Assembly (NCBI RefSeq): GCF_003634555.1
Contig: NZ_RBKS01000001.1
Location: forward strand, 2,480,001-2,544,000
Length of the DNA: 64,000 nucleotides
From: Frondihabitans australicus
GTDB taxonomy: Bacteria; Actinomycetota; Actinomycetes; Actinomycetales; Microbacteriaceae
Reading direction: 5' to 3'
Positions 1-8,199 of this stretch are shown here, piece after piece. The notes beneath the pieces were generated by a model. That model ran no database searches, was not told the origin of the DNA, and saw only the letters and a list, made by a program, of their open reading frames with translations. A program made the position numbers and the translations under genes. The first letter of the stretch is position 1. Each line of letters opens with the position of its first letter.

Positions 1-1
1 C

Positions 2-178
2 GCGTTCGGCACCGGTGACACGAACTTCGCCACCGGCGTCGGCAGCTGGGCGCCGACCGGCACGGCGTCCGAGACCCGCGTGTTCCAGTTCACCTGGACC
101 GTCCCCACCGCCGCCCCGAGCACGATCATGGGCGGCACCGCCGCGATCGGCTTCACCTGGGAGGCCGACAACAGCTGA
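2..178 (+). CDS. C-terminal end of SipW-dependent secreted protein (partial)
   Basis: The reading frame enters from the left edge and stops with TGA at 176-178. The visible 58 residues are rich in Thr, Gly and Ala, with aromatic beta-strand-like stretches (FQFTWTV, IGFTWEA) and no cysteine, as in the C-terminal ends of camelysin/TasA-like proteins exported through SipW signal peptidases. Its stop overlaps the ATG of the signal peptidase gene (TGATG), so the two are translationally coupled. That coupling is the main support for calling it the peptidase's substrate; the N-terminal signal peptide lies outside the window. Confidence 0.6.
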   Translation, partial: AFGTGDTNFATGVGSWAPTGTASETRVFQFTWTVPTAAPSTIMGGTAAIGFTWEADNS

Positions 179-1416
179 TGTCCGCGTCGACCGCGGGCCG
201 ATCGGGCGCGGCGGCACAGACGACGCGGGTCGCCGACGCGGAGAGGCTCCGCGAGATCGTCGACCCGCACCATCGGCACTCGTCGGGGCCCGACCCGAGG
301 GCGCAGGATGCACGTGACTGGCTCCGCCTGATCGTCGCCTCCGTCGCGCGCGGCCTCATCGCGACAGTCCTCGGGCTGGCGTTCTGGGCGGCGGCCCCGG
401 CCGTGCTCGGCTGGCATCCAACGACCGTGATGACCGGCTCGATGGAGCCCCGGATCCACCCGGGCGACGTGGTCGTCTCGGTGCCGGTTCCGCCGGCGAA
501 GATCCAGCTCGGCAAGGTGATCCTGTTCCGCGACCCCGCGCATCCGGGCGAGCTGCGCCTGCACCGCTACTACCGCGTCGGCCCGGGCGGCTCACTCGTC
601 ACGAAGGGCGACGCGAACCCCACCGCCGACGCGACGCCGGTGGCGCGGAGCGCGGTCGAGGGCGTGGCCCTGCTGCGGGTGCCGTGGATCGGTCTGCCGA
701 TCCTGTGGCTGCACGAGGGGAAGTGGCTGTACCTCGCCATCACGGCGGCGGTGCTCACGCTGCTGCTCGGCTTCACCGGCATCGACAGCGATCTGCGGCA
801 CGGGCGCGGCGACCCCGCGCGGGTCCGCCGCCTCGAGACCGAGCGTGGGCGGAAGGCCGTCGCGAAGGCCGAGGCGTCGCGCTCCGCGTACATCGAGGCC
901 GAGCGGAAGGCGATCACGCGGCGCACGATCCGCCTCCGCGCGCGGCGGGTGAAGCGGCTGCGGGTCGCGGGAGGGGCACTCGCGCTGATCCTGCTCGCCG
1001 GTGCCGCCACGTCGATGGCGCCGACGCCCGCCGCCCTCGCCGCCTCGTGGGTCGGCACGACGAGCAATCCGACCTCGAACCTCACGGCGGCCACGGCGGT
1101 CGCGCCGACGGGTCTCACCTGCACGAACAATGCCGACGGCTCGACGGTGACGATCGGATGGTCGTACGCGGGGTCGGTGACCCCGGCCACCTTCAGCGTG
1201 ATCAACAACGGGACGGTGTACGCGACCGCCCCCGGCACGTCCACGTCGACGACGCTCAGCGTGACGTCGCTGCTCGGCCTCGGCCTCGCGACCTACCCGG
1301 TGTCGGTGCGGACCGACCTCGTCGCGGGAAACACGGCCTGGACGGCGATGTCGACGACCACCGTGGGCGTCAAGGTGACCGCCCTGCTCGGGATCACCTC
1401 GGTGCGCTGCGCCTGA
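178..1416 (+). CDS. sipW: Signal peptidase I, SipW/S26B type, with C-terminal extension
   Basis: This membrane protease would remove signal peptides from TasA-like exported proteins. A first membrane segment lies near residues 51-76, followed by the catalytic serine in GSMEP (S88), the general-base histidine in LRLHR (H129) that marks the archaeal/ER-type S26B subclass, and the KGDAN box near 143. A second membrane segment lies around 183-200. The usual SipW ends there. This protein continues with a very basic linker, a third hydrophobic stretch (about 258-288, ending in ALAAS) that resembles a signal peptide, and a Thr/Ser-rich domain of about 120 residues resembling an FN3 fold. It overlaps the upstream substrate gene by 1 base. 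An in-frame GTG at 949 could be an internal start. The peptidase call is firm; the role of the tail is unknown. Confidence 0.88.
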   Translation: MSASTAGRSGAAAQTTRVADAERLREIVDPHHRHSSGPDPRAQDARDWLRLIVASVARGLIATVLGLAFWAAAPAVLGWHPTTVMTGSMEPRIHPGDVVVSVPVPPAKIQLGKVILFRDPAHPGELRLHRYYRVGPGGSLVTKGDANPTADATPVARSAVEGVALLRVPWIGLPILWLHEGKWLYLAITAAVLTLLLGFTGIDSDLRHGRGDPARVRRLETERGRKAVAKAEASRSAYIEAERKAITRRTIRLRARRVKRLRVAGGALALILLAGAATSMAPTPAALAASWVGTTSNPTSNLTAATAVAPTGLTCTNNADGSTVTIGWSYAGSVTPATFSVINNGTVYATAPGTSTSTTLSVTSLLGLGLATYPVSVRTDLVAGNTAWTAMSTTTVGVKVTALLGITSVRCA

Positions 1417-1963
1417 TCCCGTCGAGCGCGGCGCGCAGGATCGGCCGGACGTAGTCGCGGTCGCCCGAGATCACGGCCACGGCGTGCACCAGGTCCACCA
1501 CCTGGTCGATGGTGAGTTCCGGCCTGACCTCGCCGGACTCGCGGGCGGCGTCGAGCAGCGGTCTCGCCGCCTCGATGACCCGCGAGCGCGCGTCGCCGAA
1601 CACGGGGTCGGCGCTGTCGGTGTGCTTGAGCAGCTCGCGGCCCACCAGGCGCTTGCTCGCGATGAAGGCGGCGAACTGACTGAGCCAGGCGTCGAGCCGA
1701 TCGGCCGGAGTCGCACCGTCGACCGCGCCGGCCCAGGCGCAGATGGCGTCGACCTCGTCGGCGTAGAGAGCCTCGAGTAGCTCTCGGCGGCCCGGGTAGT
1801 TGCGATACAGCGTCGCCATGCCGACGCCGGCCCGTCGCGCGACCTCGGCCATCGACACGTCGGCATCAGGATCAGCGAAGGCCTCGCGGGCGGCGTCGAG
1901 GATCCGCGCTCGGTTCTGCTCGGCGTCGGCGCGGCGGCCGGTCGAGGGGGTGGCGGGAGTCAT
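1394..1963 (-). CDS. TetR-family transcriptional regulator
   Basis: A 189-residue protein with an N-terminal TetR helix-turn-helix (around residues 33-55, core VARRAGVGMATLYRNY) and an all-helical ligand-binding domain. I chose ATG 1963 rather than the upstream start at 2008 because the longer form would run across the operator. The gene diverges from an aldo/keto reductase at 2048, and the shared intergenic region carries two copies of a 13-bp pseudo-palindrome, so it most likely represses itself and the reductase. Its 3' end overlaps the signal peptidase gene by about 23 bp in convergent orientation. The inducer is unknown. Confidence 0.9.
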   Translation of the reverse strand: MTPATPSTGRRADAEQNRARILDAAREAFADPDADVSMAEVARRAGVGMATLYRNYPGRRELLEALYADEVDAICAWAGAVDGATPADRLDAWLSQFAAFIASKRLVGRELLKHTDSADPVFGDARSRVIEAARPLLDAARESGEVRPELTIDQVVDLVHAVAVISGDRDYVRPILRAALDGIRRSAPR

Positions 1964-1976
1964 CTCATCCTTAAGT

Positions 1977-2023
1977 GGACAGGCTATCCGTTCAGGCGTA
2001 CGGTACAACCGGACAGCCTATCC
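1977..2023. promoter_or_regulatory. Paired TetR operator sites in divergent promoter
   Basis: GGACAGGCTATCC (1977-1989) and GGACAGCCTATCC (2011-2023) are each near-palindromes and are nearly identical. Their centres are 34 bp apart, about three helical turns, and they lie between the TetR gene start and the aldo/keto reductase start. This is the expected arrangement for a TetR repressor that binds as two dimers on one DNA face and controls both genes. Confidence 0.7.
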
Positions 2024-2047
2024 GGCCCCCTCGACGAAAGGAATCCC

Positions 2048-3079
2048 ATGGAGTACCGCCCCCTCGGCTCGACCGGCATGACCGTGAGCCAGCTCTGCCT
2101 CGGCGCCATGATGTTCGGCGCGTTCGGCAACGCCGACCACGCCGACTCCGTGCGCGTGATCCACCGGGCCCTCGACGCGGGCATCACCTTCATCGACACC
2201 GCCGACGGCTACTCGAACGGCGAGTCCGAGGAGATCCTCGGCGAGGCCCTGGCGGGCGGGCGCCGCGACGACGTCGTGCTCGCCGTCAAGTTCGGCGGTC
2301 CCAAGGGCGACAACCCGCACACCGGGGCATCGCGGGCCTACATCCTCTCGGCCGTCGACGAGTCGCTGAAGCGCCTGGGCACCGACCACATCGACCTATA
2401 CCAGCTCGGCGTCCCCGACCCGGGCACCCCGATCGAGGAGTCCATCGAGGCGCTCTCCGACCTCGTCGACCAGGGCAAGATCCGAGCCTTCGGCGCCTCG
2501 AAGGTCACGCCGTCGCGAGTCGTCGAGGGCCGCTGGGCCTCCGAGCGGCTCGGCCGCGGCTTCTTCGAGACCGAGCAGCCGCCGTACTCGCTGCTCACCC
2601 GAGCGATCGAGTACGACCTGCTGCCGACCACGCGGCGGTACGACATGGGCGTCCTCAGCTACAGCGCCCTCGCGGCCGGCTGGCTATCCGGCCGGTACCA
2701 CTCGGGCGCTGTCGGCGCGACGCCGGGGTCGGCGGCGCGCTCCGCGAGGCCCGCGCGCTTCGACGTGACGAACCCCGCGAACGCCGCCAAGGTCGCGGCC
2801 GTCGACGCCTTCACGTCTCTCGCGGCCGACGCGGGCCTGACCCTGGTGCAGCTCGCGACCGCCTTCGTCGTGCGGCATCCCGCCGTGACGTCGGCGATCA
2901 TCGGGCCGCGCACGATGGAGCACCTCGACGGCTACCTCGCCGCCGACGGCGTCGTGCTCTCCGACGAGGTCCTCGACCGCATCGACGAGATCGTGCCGCC
3001 GGGCACCTCGGTCGACGTGGTCGACAACATGTGGTGGGTCGACATGCGCGACCTGGCGCCGGCCGCGCGGCGACGATAG
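2048..3079 (+). CDS. Aldo/keto reductase, TetR-controlled
   Basis: A 343-residue NADPH-dependent oxidoreductase of the AKR superfamily (TIM barrel), of the YhdN/Tas-like subgroup that acts on aldehydes and ketones. The catalytic Asp (D50, in FIDTAD), Tyr (Y55) and Lys (K81, AVKFGG) are present. The fourth tetrad residue, His in the usual LYQLH motif, is replaced by Gly (LYQLGVPDP, residue 121), which is unusual. The cofactor-binding tail with IIGPRTMEHL is intact. ATG 2048 follows a short GAAAGGAA-like ribosome site. It diverges from a TetR repressor with a two-site operator between them, so it is probably induced by a small toxic carbonyl or xenobiotic. Confidence 0.9.
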   Translation: MEYRPLGSTGMTVSQLCLGAMMFGAFGNADHADSVRVIHRALDAGITFIDTADGYSNGESEEILGEALAGGRRDDVVLAVKFGGPKGDNPHTGASRAYILSAVDESLKRLGTDHIDLYQLGVPDPGTPIEESIEALSDLVDQGKIRAFGASKVTPSRVVEGRWASERLGRGFFETEQPPYSLLTRAIEYDLLPTTRRYDMGVLSYSALAAGWLSGRYHSGAVGATPGSAARSARPARFDVTNPANAAKVAAVDAFTSLAADAGLTLVQLATAFVVRHPAVTSAIIGPRTMEHLDGYLAADGVVLSDEVLDRIDEIVPPGTSVDVVDNMWWVDMRDLAPAARRR

Positions 3080-3197
3080 CCCGCCGATCCCCCTCGACCC
3101 GCCGAAGGAAATACGCAATTCGACGCAGGTCCGAGGTCTGGCGTGGCGGGCTGCTCGCGTGCCACAGTGCTCCCCACCCGAAGGTCGAGGAGGACCC

Positions 3198-4601
3198 ATG
3201 AAGATCGAGCCCGAGACATACGCCGAATCACTCGCCGTCGCGCGTGCGCGAGCTCTCGACTGGATCCGGTCGCTGCCCACGCGGCCGGTCGCGCCCACCG
3301 CCGACGTCACCGAAATGGAGCGGGTCTTCCGCGAGCCGATGCCCGAGTCGCCGACGCCGGCGCCGGCCGTGGTCGACGACCTCGCCCGAGACGCCGAACC
3401 GGGAATCATGGCGATGTCGTCGGGCCGGTTCTTCGGCTGGGTGATCGGCGGCACGCTCCCCGCTGCGCTCGGCGCCGACTGGATGGTGAGCGCCTGGGAC
3501 CAGAACGCCGGCATGCGCTACGCGTCGCCCGCGGTCGCCGCCCTCGAGCGCGTCGCCGGCGAGTGGCTCGTCGACCTGCTCGGGCTTCCCGACGGGAGCG
3601 ACGTGGGTTTCACCACCGGCGCCACGATGGCGAACTGGACCGCGCTGGCCGCAGCCCGGGCCGCAGTCCTCGACGCACACGGCTGGGACGTCAACACGCG
3701 CGGCCTGCAGGGCGCGCCCGTCGTCACGGTCCTCGTCGGCGCCGAGCGCCACACCTCGGTCGACCTCGCCCTGCGGTACCTGGGGTTCGGCGTGCCGACC
3801 GTGGTCGAGTCGGACGACGAGGGCAGGATCCGAATCGATTCTCTGCGCGACGCCCTCTCGCAGGTCGAGGGTCCGCTCATCCTGTGCCTCCAGGCCGGCA
3901 ACCTGCACTCGGGCGCGTTCGACCCGATCGGCGAGGCCGCAGATCTCGCCCACGAGCACGGGGGCTGGGTGCACGTCGACGGGGCGTTCGGCCTCTGGGC
4001 GGCGGCGAGCCCGACCCTCCGACCTCGCCTCGCAGGGCTCGACCGCGCCGACTCGTGGGCGACGGACGCGCACAAGACGCTCAACGTGCCCTACGACTGC
4101 GGCGTGGCGATCGTCAGCCGCACGGGAGCGGTGCAGGCGGCGCTGGGCACGCAGACCGCCTATCTGATCCGCGACGCGTCGGAGGCGCCCGACCCGTTCG
4201 ACCTCGTGCCCGAGATGTCGCGGCGTGCCCGGGGCGTGCCGGTGTACGCCGCGCTCAAGCAGCTCGGGCGCTCGGGCGTCGAGGAGCTGGTCGACGGTCT
4301 GGTCGACGCCGCGCGCGACCTCGCCGACGCACTCGGCTCGCTGCCGGGAGTCGAGGTGCTCAACGACGTCGTCTTCACCCAGGTGAGCCTCGCGTTCGGC
4401 TCCGACGACGAGACCCGGGCCGTCACCGCGCGGCTGATCGAGGACGGCGCCGTCTGGATGTCGGGCTCCTCGTGGCGAGGCCGCGCGATCCTCCGGGTGT
4501 CCGTGAGCAACTGGTCGACCGACTCCGGCGACGTCGAGGCGTCGGTGGCTGCCGTCGCGCGCGCACTGGACGCGGTGCGCGCCGGGGCCACCGTTGCCTG
4601 A
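3198..4601 (+). CDS. PLP-dependent group II amino-acid decarboxylase family protein
   Basis: A 467-residue cytosolic fold-type I PLP enzyme related to aromatic-L-amino-acid and tyrosine decarboxylases. The PLP-stacking His (H185, GAERHTS), the Asp that pairs with the pyridine nitrogen (D261, WVHVDGAFG) and the Schiff-base Lys (K293, ATDAHKTLN) are all visible. ATG 3198 was preferred because GAGGAGG lies just upstream; longer starts have no ribosome site. It appears monocistronic. The substrate cannot be read from the sequence; homologues also include Asp/Glu decarboxylases and aldehyde synthases. Confidence 0.88.
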   Translation: MKIEPETYAESLAVARARALDWIRSLPTRPVAPTADVTEMERVFREPMPESPTPAPAVVDDLARDAEPGIMAMSSGRFFGWVIGGTLPAALGADWMVSAWDQNAGMRYASPAVAALERVAGEWLVDLLGLPDGSDVGFTTGATMANWTALAAARAAVLDAHGWDVNTRGLQGAPVVTVLVGAERHTSVDLALRYLGFGVPTVVESDDEGRIRIDSLRDALSQVEGPLILCLQAGNLHSGAFDPIGEAADLAHEHGGWVHVDGAFGLWAAASPTLRPRLAGLDRADSWATDAHKTLNVPYDCGVAIVSRTGAVQAALGTQTAYLIRDASEAPDPFDLVPEMSRRARGVPVYAALKQLGRSGVEELVDGLVDAARDLADALGSLPGVEVLNDVVFTQVSLAFGSDDETRAVTARLIEDGAVWMSGSSWRGRAILRVSVSNWSTDSGDVEASVAAVARALDAVRAGATVA

Positions 4602-4607
4602 CCGGCC

Positions 4608-5615
4608 CTAGGCGAGCGAGGCGGTGAGCGCCGCGTCGGCCTCCTTCAGAACGGTCGCCGCGATCTCCAGCCCCTCGATGCGGCCGAGCGAGACGTCCTC
4701 GTGCTCGATGTTGACCGCCATCGCGGAGTCGACCTCGTGCAGTGCGCGGAGGAACTCGGTCCAATACGCGGCGTCGTGACCCTTGCCCAGGGCGACGAAG
4801 TCCCACGCCGAGTCGACAGGCCACTCGTTGGCCCACTCGTCGCCGCCGAGGTTCGTGCGCGGCTCGTCGGGCCGGAGCTTCCGGAAGGAGTTGTCGAGCA
4901 CGCCGTTGATCGCAGCAGCGGGATTGACGCGGACGTCCTTCGCGGCGGCGTGGACCACGAGCGGCCCGAGATGCCGCACGACGGCGACCGGGTCCATCTG
5001 CTGCCAGAACAGGTGGCTGGCGTCGAGCTCGACGCCGATGTTCGTGAGCGAGCCCTGCTCGACGAGCCGCTCGATGCCGGCCGGGTTGAAGACGAGGTTC
5101 TGCGGGTGCAGCTCGAGGGCCACCTTGACGCCGCTCTCGCGGGCGAGCTCGTCGATCTCGCGCCAGAACGCGACCGCGATGTCGAACTGCCGGTCGATCA
5201 TGTCGAGCGACGCCGAGTTCCACGCGTTCACCTGCCAGTTCGGGTGCTGCTCGGTCGGCGACCCCCCGGGCAGGCCCGACATCGTCACGACGCGCGTCTG
5301 GCCGAGGTTCGCGGCGGCCCGGATCGAGGTGCGGACGTCGTCGGCGTGCTTCTGCCCGATCACGGGGTTCGGATGCAGCGGGTTGCCGTTGCAGTTGAGG
5401 CCGGCGATCTCGACTCCTGCGCCCTCGAACTCCGCGAGGTAGTCGTCGGCGGCCGCCTTCGACGTGGCGATCGTCGCCACCGCCGGCATGTGCACTGGCG
5501 GCAGAAATCCGCCCGTGTTGATCTCGATCCCGGTGAGCCCCAGGTCGCGGATCACCGCGAGGGCGTCGGCGAGCGGACGGTCGTGCAGGATCGCGTTGTA
5601 GACGCCGAGCCTCAT
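4608..5615 (-). CDS. Sugar phosphate isomerase/epimerase (xylose-isomerase-like TIM barrel)
   Basis: A 335-residue member of the AP-endonuclease-2/xylose-isomerase-like TIM-barrel family found in inositol and rare-sugar catabolism (IolE, IolI, D-psicose epimerase relatives). Metal-site segments ALELHPQN, GVELDASH and HAAAKDVR place Glu, Asp and His on successive strands. The ATG at 5615 overlaps the stop of the upstream Gfo/Idh dehydrogenase by 4 bases, so the two are coupled and probably act in one oxidation-isomerization pathway. The operon is divergent from a LacI regulator. The exact substrate is unknown. Confidence 0.85.
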   Translation of the reverse strand: MRLGVYNAILHDRPLADALAVIRDLGLTGIEINTGGFLPPVHMPAVATIATSKAAADDYLAEFEGAGVEIAGLNCNGNPLHPNPVIGQKHADDVRTSIRAAANLGQTRVVTMSGLPGGSPTEQHPNWQVNAWNSASLDMIDRQFDIAVAFWREIDELARESGVKVALELHPQNLVFNPAGIERLVEQGSLTNIGVELDASHLFWQQMDPVAVVRHLGPLVVHAAAKDVRVNPAAAINGVLDNSFRKLRPDEPRTNLGGDEWANEWPVDSAWDFVALGKGHDAAYWTEFLRALHEVDSAMAVNIEHEDVSLGRIEGLEIAATVLKEADAALTASLA

Positions 5616-6844
5616 GCCGGCACCTCCTCGTTCTTCGTGGCGGCGACGTCGCCGACGGTGACGGTTGCTCCGCCGGCCTCGGCGGACGACGCGACGGCGG
5701 CGAGCAGCTCCATGTTGTGGACGCCCTCGTCGAACGTGGCGCACCGCGGCAGCGACGCCTCCTCGGGCAGGCCCGCGACCTCCTCGAGGAACGCCCGCGC
5801 CTGGAACACGAAACCCTCGTTCTGGCCGAAGCCGACGCCCTGGGCGTCCATGGCGAGACCGCCCGCGAGATACGGGTGATCAGGGCCCAGGATCACCTGC
5901 CGGAACCCGCGCTGCGCGGCAGGCCCCTCCGCCAGATACAGCCCCACCTCCGCCGGACGCCGGAAGTCGAACGACGCGGACCCGGCGTCGCCGAACACCT
6001 CGAACGTCAGCGTGTTCGCGTGACCGGTGGCCACGCGCGACACCTCGAAGGCGCCGACACCCTCGTCGAAGGCGGCGGAGAACGTGGCGTAGTCGTCGTT
6101 CTCGACGCGCCCGAGGGTGTCTGACACGGCGGTCGCGCCCCGGCCCGAGACCATGCCGAGAGGTTCGGGGCGCTCGTCGATGACCGTGGCGAAGCGGCCC
6201 CCCGAGACCGAGCGGATGTCGCCGCAGACGAACTCGGCGAGATACGACAGGTGGCTGCCCACGTCGGCGAGCGCCCCGGATCCTGCGGGCCCCTGGAATC
6301 GCCACGACAGCGGCGTGCGCGGATCGGCGGCGTAGTCGCACCAGTACCGCCCCGAGAAGTGCAGGACGCGTCCGAGCGTGCCCGAGCGCACGAGGTCGCG
6401 GATGTACGCGATGCCGGGCGACCGGCGGTAGGTGAAGCCGACACGGGCGATCGTCGACGCCTCGTGCGCGGCGGTCGCCATGGCGCGGGCGTCGTCGAGC
6501 GTGTCGCTGAGCGGCTTCTCGCAGAGCACGTGCTTGCCGGCGGCGAGCAGCCCCTCGACGACCTCGCGGTGGAACCGGTTGGCGATGACCACGCTGACGA
6601 CGTTGATGCTCGGGTCGTCGGCGATGGCGCGCCAGTCGGTGTCGTTCCGCTCGAAGCCGTACCGTGTCGCGGCGGCCTCGCCGAACGCGGGCGACACGTC
6701 GCCGACCGAGACGAGACGGATCGGCGGCAGCACCGGCTCGTAGAGGGTGGCGGCGGTGCGGTACGCGGCCATGTGAGCCTTCCCGGCCATGCCGGCGCCG
6801 ATGACAGCGACGCCGAGGCCGCGCGTGGAGGCCGATGCGGCCAT
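5612..6844 (-). CDS. Gfo/Idh/MocA-family dehydrogenase
   Basis: A 410-residue NAD(P)-dependent oxidoreductase. The N-terminal Rossmann fold shows VAVIGAGMAGKAH, followed by the family EKP motif (CEKPLSDT) and the C-terminal beta-sheet substrate domain with DVGSHLSYL. Enzymes of this family oxidize myo-inositol, rhizopine or aldoses. ATG 6844 is supported by GAAGGAG eight bases upstream; a longer frame to 6940 would cross the LacI operator. It is translationally coupled to the downstream isomerase (ATGA overlap at 5612-5615) and is probably repressed by the divergent LacI protein. Confidence 0.9.
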   Translation of the reverse strand: MAASASTRGLGVAVIGAGMAGKAHMAAYRTAATLYEPVLPPIRLVSVGDVSPAFGEAAATRYGFERNDTDWRAIADDPSINVVSVVIANRFHREVVEGLLAAGKHVLCEKPLSDTLDDARAMATAAHEASTIARVGFTYRRSPGIAYIRDLVRSGTLGRVLHFSGRYWCDYAADPRTPLSWRFQGPAGSGALADVGSHLSYLAEFVCGDIRSVSGGRFATVIDERPEPLGMVSGRGATAVSDTLGRVENDDYATFSAAFDEGVGAFEVSRVATGHANTLTFEVFGDAGSASFDFRRPAEVGLYLAEGPAAQRGFRQVILGPDHPYLAGGLAMDAQGVGFGQNEGFVFQARAFLEEVAGLPEEASLPRCATFDEGVHNMELLAAVASSAEAGGATVTVGDVAATKNEEVPA

Positions 6845-6880
6845 GGTTTCTCCTTCGAAACGTGAGAGGCTTGGACTTCG

Positions 6881-6894
6881 TTGGAGCGCTACAA
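6881..6894. promoter_or_regulatory. LacI/GalR-type operator
   Basis: TTGGAGCGCTACAA is a 14-bp palindrome with a single mismatched pair and the AGCGCT core typical of LacI/GalR operators. It lies 37 bp upstream of the dehydrogenase start and 87 bp upstream of the divergent LacI-family gene. A TTGACA hexamer (6909-6914) sits between it and the regulator gene. It is the likely binding site for the adjacent regulator. Confidence 0.65.
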
Positions 6895-6980
6895 TCGCGC
6901 TGACGAATTTGACAGTACATACTGACAAGCGGCTCGTCAAGGACCGACGCCGAGTGATCAGACGACAGGCAGGAGCGACG

Positions 6981-8006
6981 ATGGCCGACCGACCCAGAGC
7001 GACCCGTCGGGCGACGATCTACGACGTCGCGGCGCGAGCAGGCGTCTCGAAGTCGCTCGTGTCGCTCGTTCTCCAGAACTCGCCGAAGGTCTCGGCCGAA
7101 CGGCGGCAGGCGGTCGAGGCGGCGATGGTCGAGCTCGACTACCGTCCCAGTCGCGCGGCGACGGCGCTGGCGGGCAGCCGATCTCGCACGATCGGCGTCG
7201 TCATCGACGACTTCCGCAACCTGTGGTTCGTCGACCTGCTCGACGGCCTGCGCGAGGTCCTCGGCCCGGCCGGGCTCACCCTCACCGTGGCCGACCTGGC
7301 GGGCGAGTCCGCCTCGTCCGAGGCGGATCCGGGTCGCGCCGTGATCGACGGCTTCGTCGCGTCGGCCGTCGACGCGCTCGTCGTCGCCTGCGAGCCGACA
7401 CCGGCTCTGCTCCGGCCGCAGGGATTCCCCGTGGTCGTTGCGGGCAATCGGTCCGCCACGCCGCCCGACGCCGCGGTCGTCTCCAGCGACGACTCGGCCG
7501 GCGCCGAGATCGCCGTCCGGCACCTGCTCGACCTCGGCCATCGACGCATCGCCCACCTCACCGGAGGCGGCGGAGCCAGCGCGCTGCGTCTCGCCGCCTA
7601 CGAGCGGGTTCTCCACGACGTCGGCCTCACACCGCACGTCGCGAGCGGATTCGGCCGCACCAACGAGCCCGACGGGTACGAGGCGGCCCGCAGGATCCTG
7701 CGCGAGGCCCCCGACACCACAGCCCTCTTCGCCGGCAACGACACCATGGCCCTCGGCGCTCTGGCGGCGATCCGCGAGGCGGGCCTCGACGTGCCGGCGG
7801 GCATGTCTCTGATGGGGTTCGACAACTCGCCGATCGCGGATGCCCGGATCCTGCGCCTCACGACCGTCGACTCCGAGAACCGCGAGGTCGGGCGCCGGGC
7901 GGCTCAGACGGTCGTCGACCGCCTCGCCGGAGCCCGTGTCCACCGGCGCCAGCTCGTGTCACCCCGGCTCGTGCTGCGCGACTCCACAGCCCCGCCGCGC
8001 GGCTGA
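6981..8006 (+). CDS. LacI-family transcriptional regulator
   Basis: A 341-residue regulator with an N-terminal LacI helix-turn-helix (IYDVAARAGVSKSLVSLVLQ, residues about 13-32), hinge helix, and a periplasmic-binding-protein-like sensor domain (IGVVIDDFRNLWF, LFAGNDTMALGAL, MGFDNSPIA). ATG 6981 has AGGAG seven bases upstream. It diverges from the dehydrogenase-isomerase operon and a matching palindromic operator lies between them, so it likely represses sugar or polyol catabolism until the substrate binds. Confidence 0.93.
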   Translation: MADRPRATRRATIYDVAARAGVSKSLVSLVLQNSPKVSAERRQAVEAAMVELDYRPSRAATALAGSRSRTIGVVIDDFRNLWFVDLLDGLREVLGPAGLTLTVADLAGESASSEADPGRAVIDGFVASAVDALVVACEPTPALLRPQGFPVVVAGNRSATPPDAAVVSSDDSAGAEIAVRHLLDLGHRRIAHLTGGGGASALRLAAYERVLHDVGLTPHVASGFGRTNEPDGYEAARRILREAPDTTALFAGNDTMALGALAAIREAGLDVPAGMSLMGFDNSPIADARILRLTTVDSENREVGRRAAQTVVDRLAGARVHRRQLVSPRLVLRDSTAPPRG

Positions 8007-8040
8007 GGGCCCACGCGGCTCCCGGCGTGCCCGTGTCAGC

Positions 8041-8094
8041 GCCCCGTCTCCGCGTCGTCTCCGCGTCGTCTCCGCGTCGTCTCCTCGTCGTCTC
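8041..8094 (+). repeat. Short tandem repeat, 11-bp unit, about 4.5 copies
   Basis: The unit CGCGTCGTCTC is repeated at 8051-8061, 8062-8072 and 8073-8083, with a one-base variant at 8084-8094 and partial copies on each side. It lies in the intergenic region between the LacI gene and the histidine kinase gene (start 8200). An 11-bp period places each unit on the same DNA face. It could be a slippage product or an array of weak sites. Confidence 0.85.
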
Positions 8095-8199
8095 CTCCTC
8101 GCGGACGAGAAGCCTCCGCCTCGGGTCTGGCTTGTCACCCTCCTCGCGAGGACCCTGCACACCGGTCGGTAGGGTGGCCGGGACGAGACGGGGGATTCC

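Noticed and set aside
1975-3201. Plus-strand 408-codon frame across the aldo/keto reductase
   Set aside because: Arg/Pro/His-rich shadow; the reductase frame has complete AKR motifs.
5880-7943. Minus-strand 687-codon frame across the Gfo/Idh and LacI genes
   Set aside because: Arg-rich, no family pattern; covers two genes with clear motifs in other frames.
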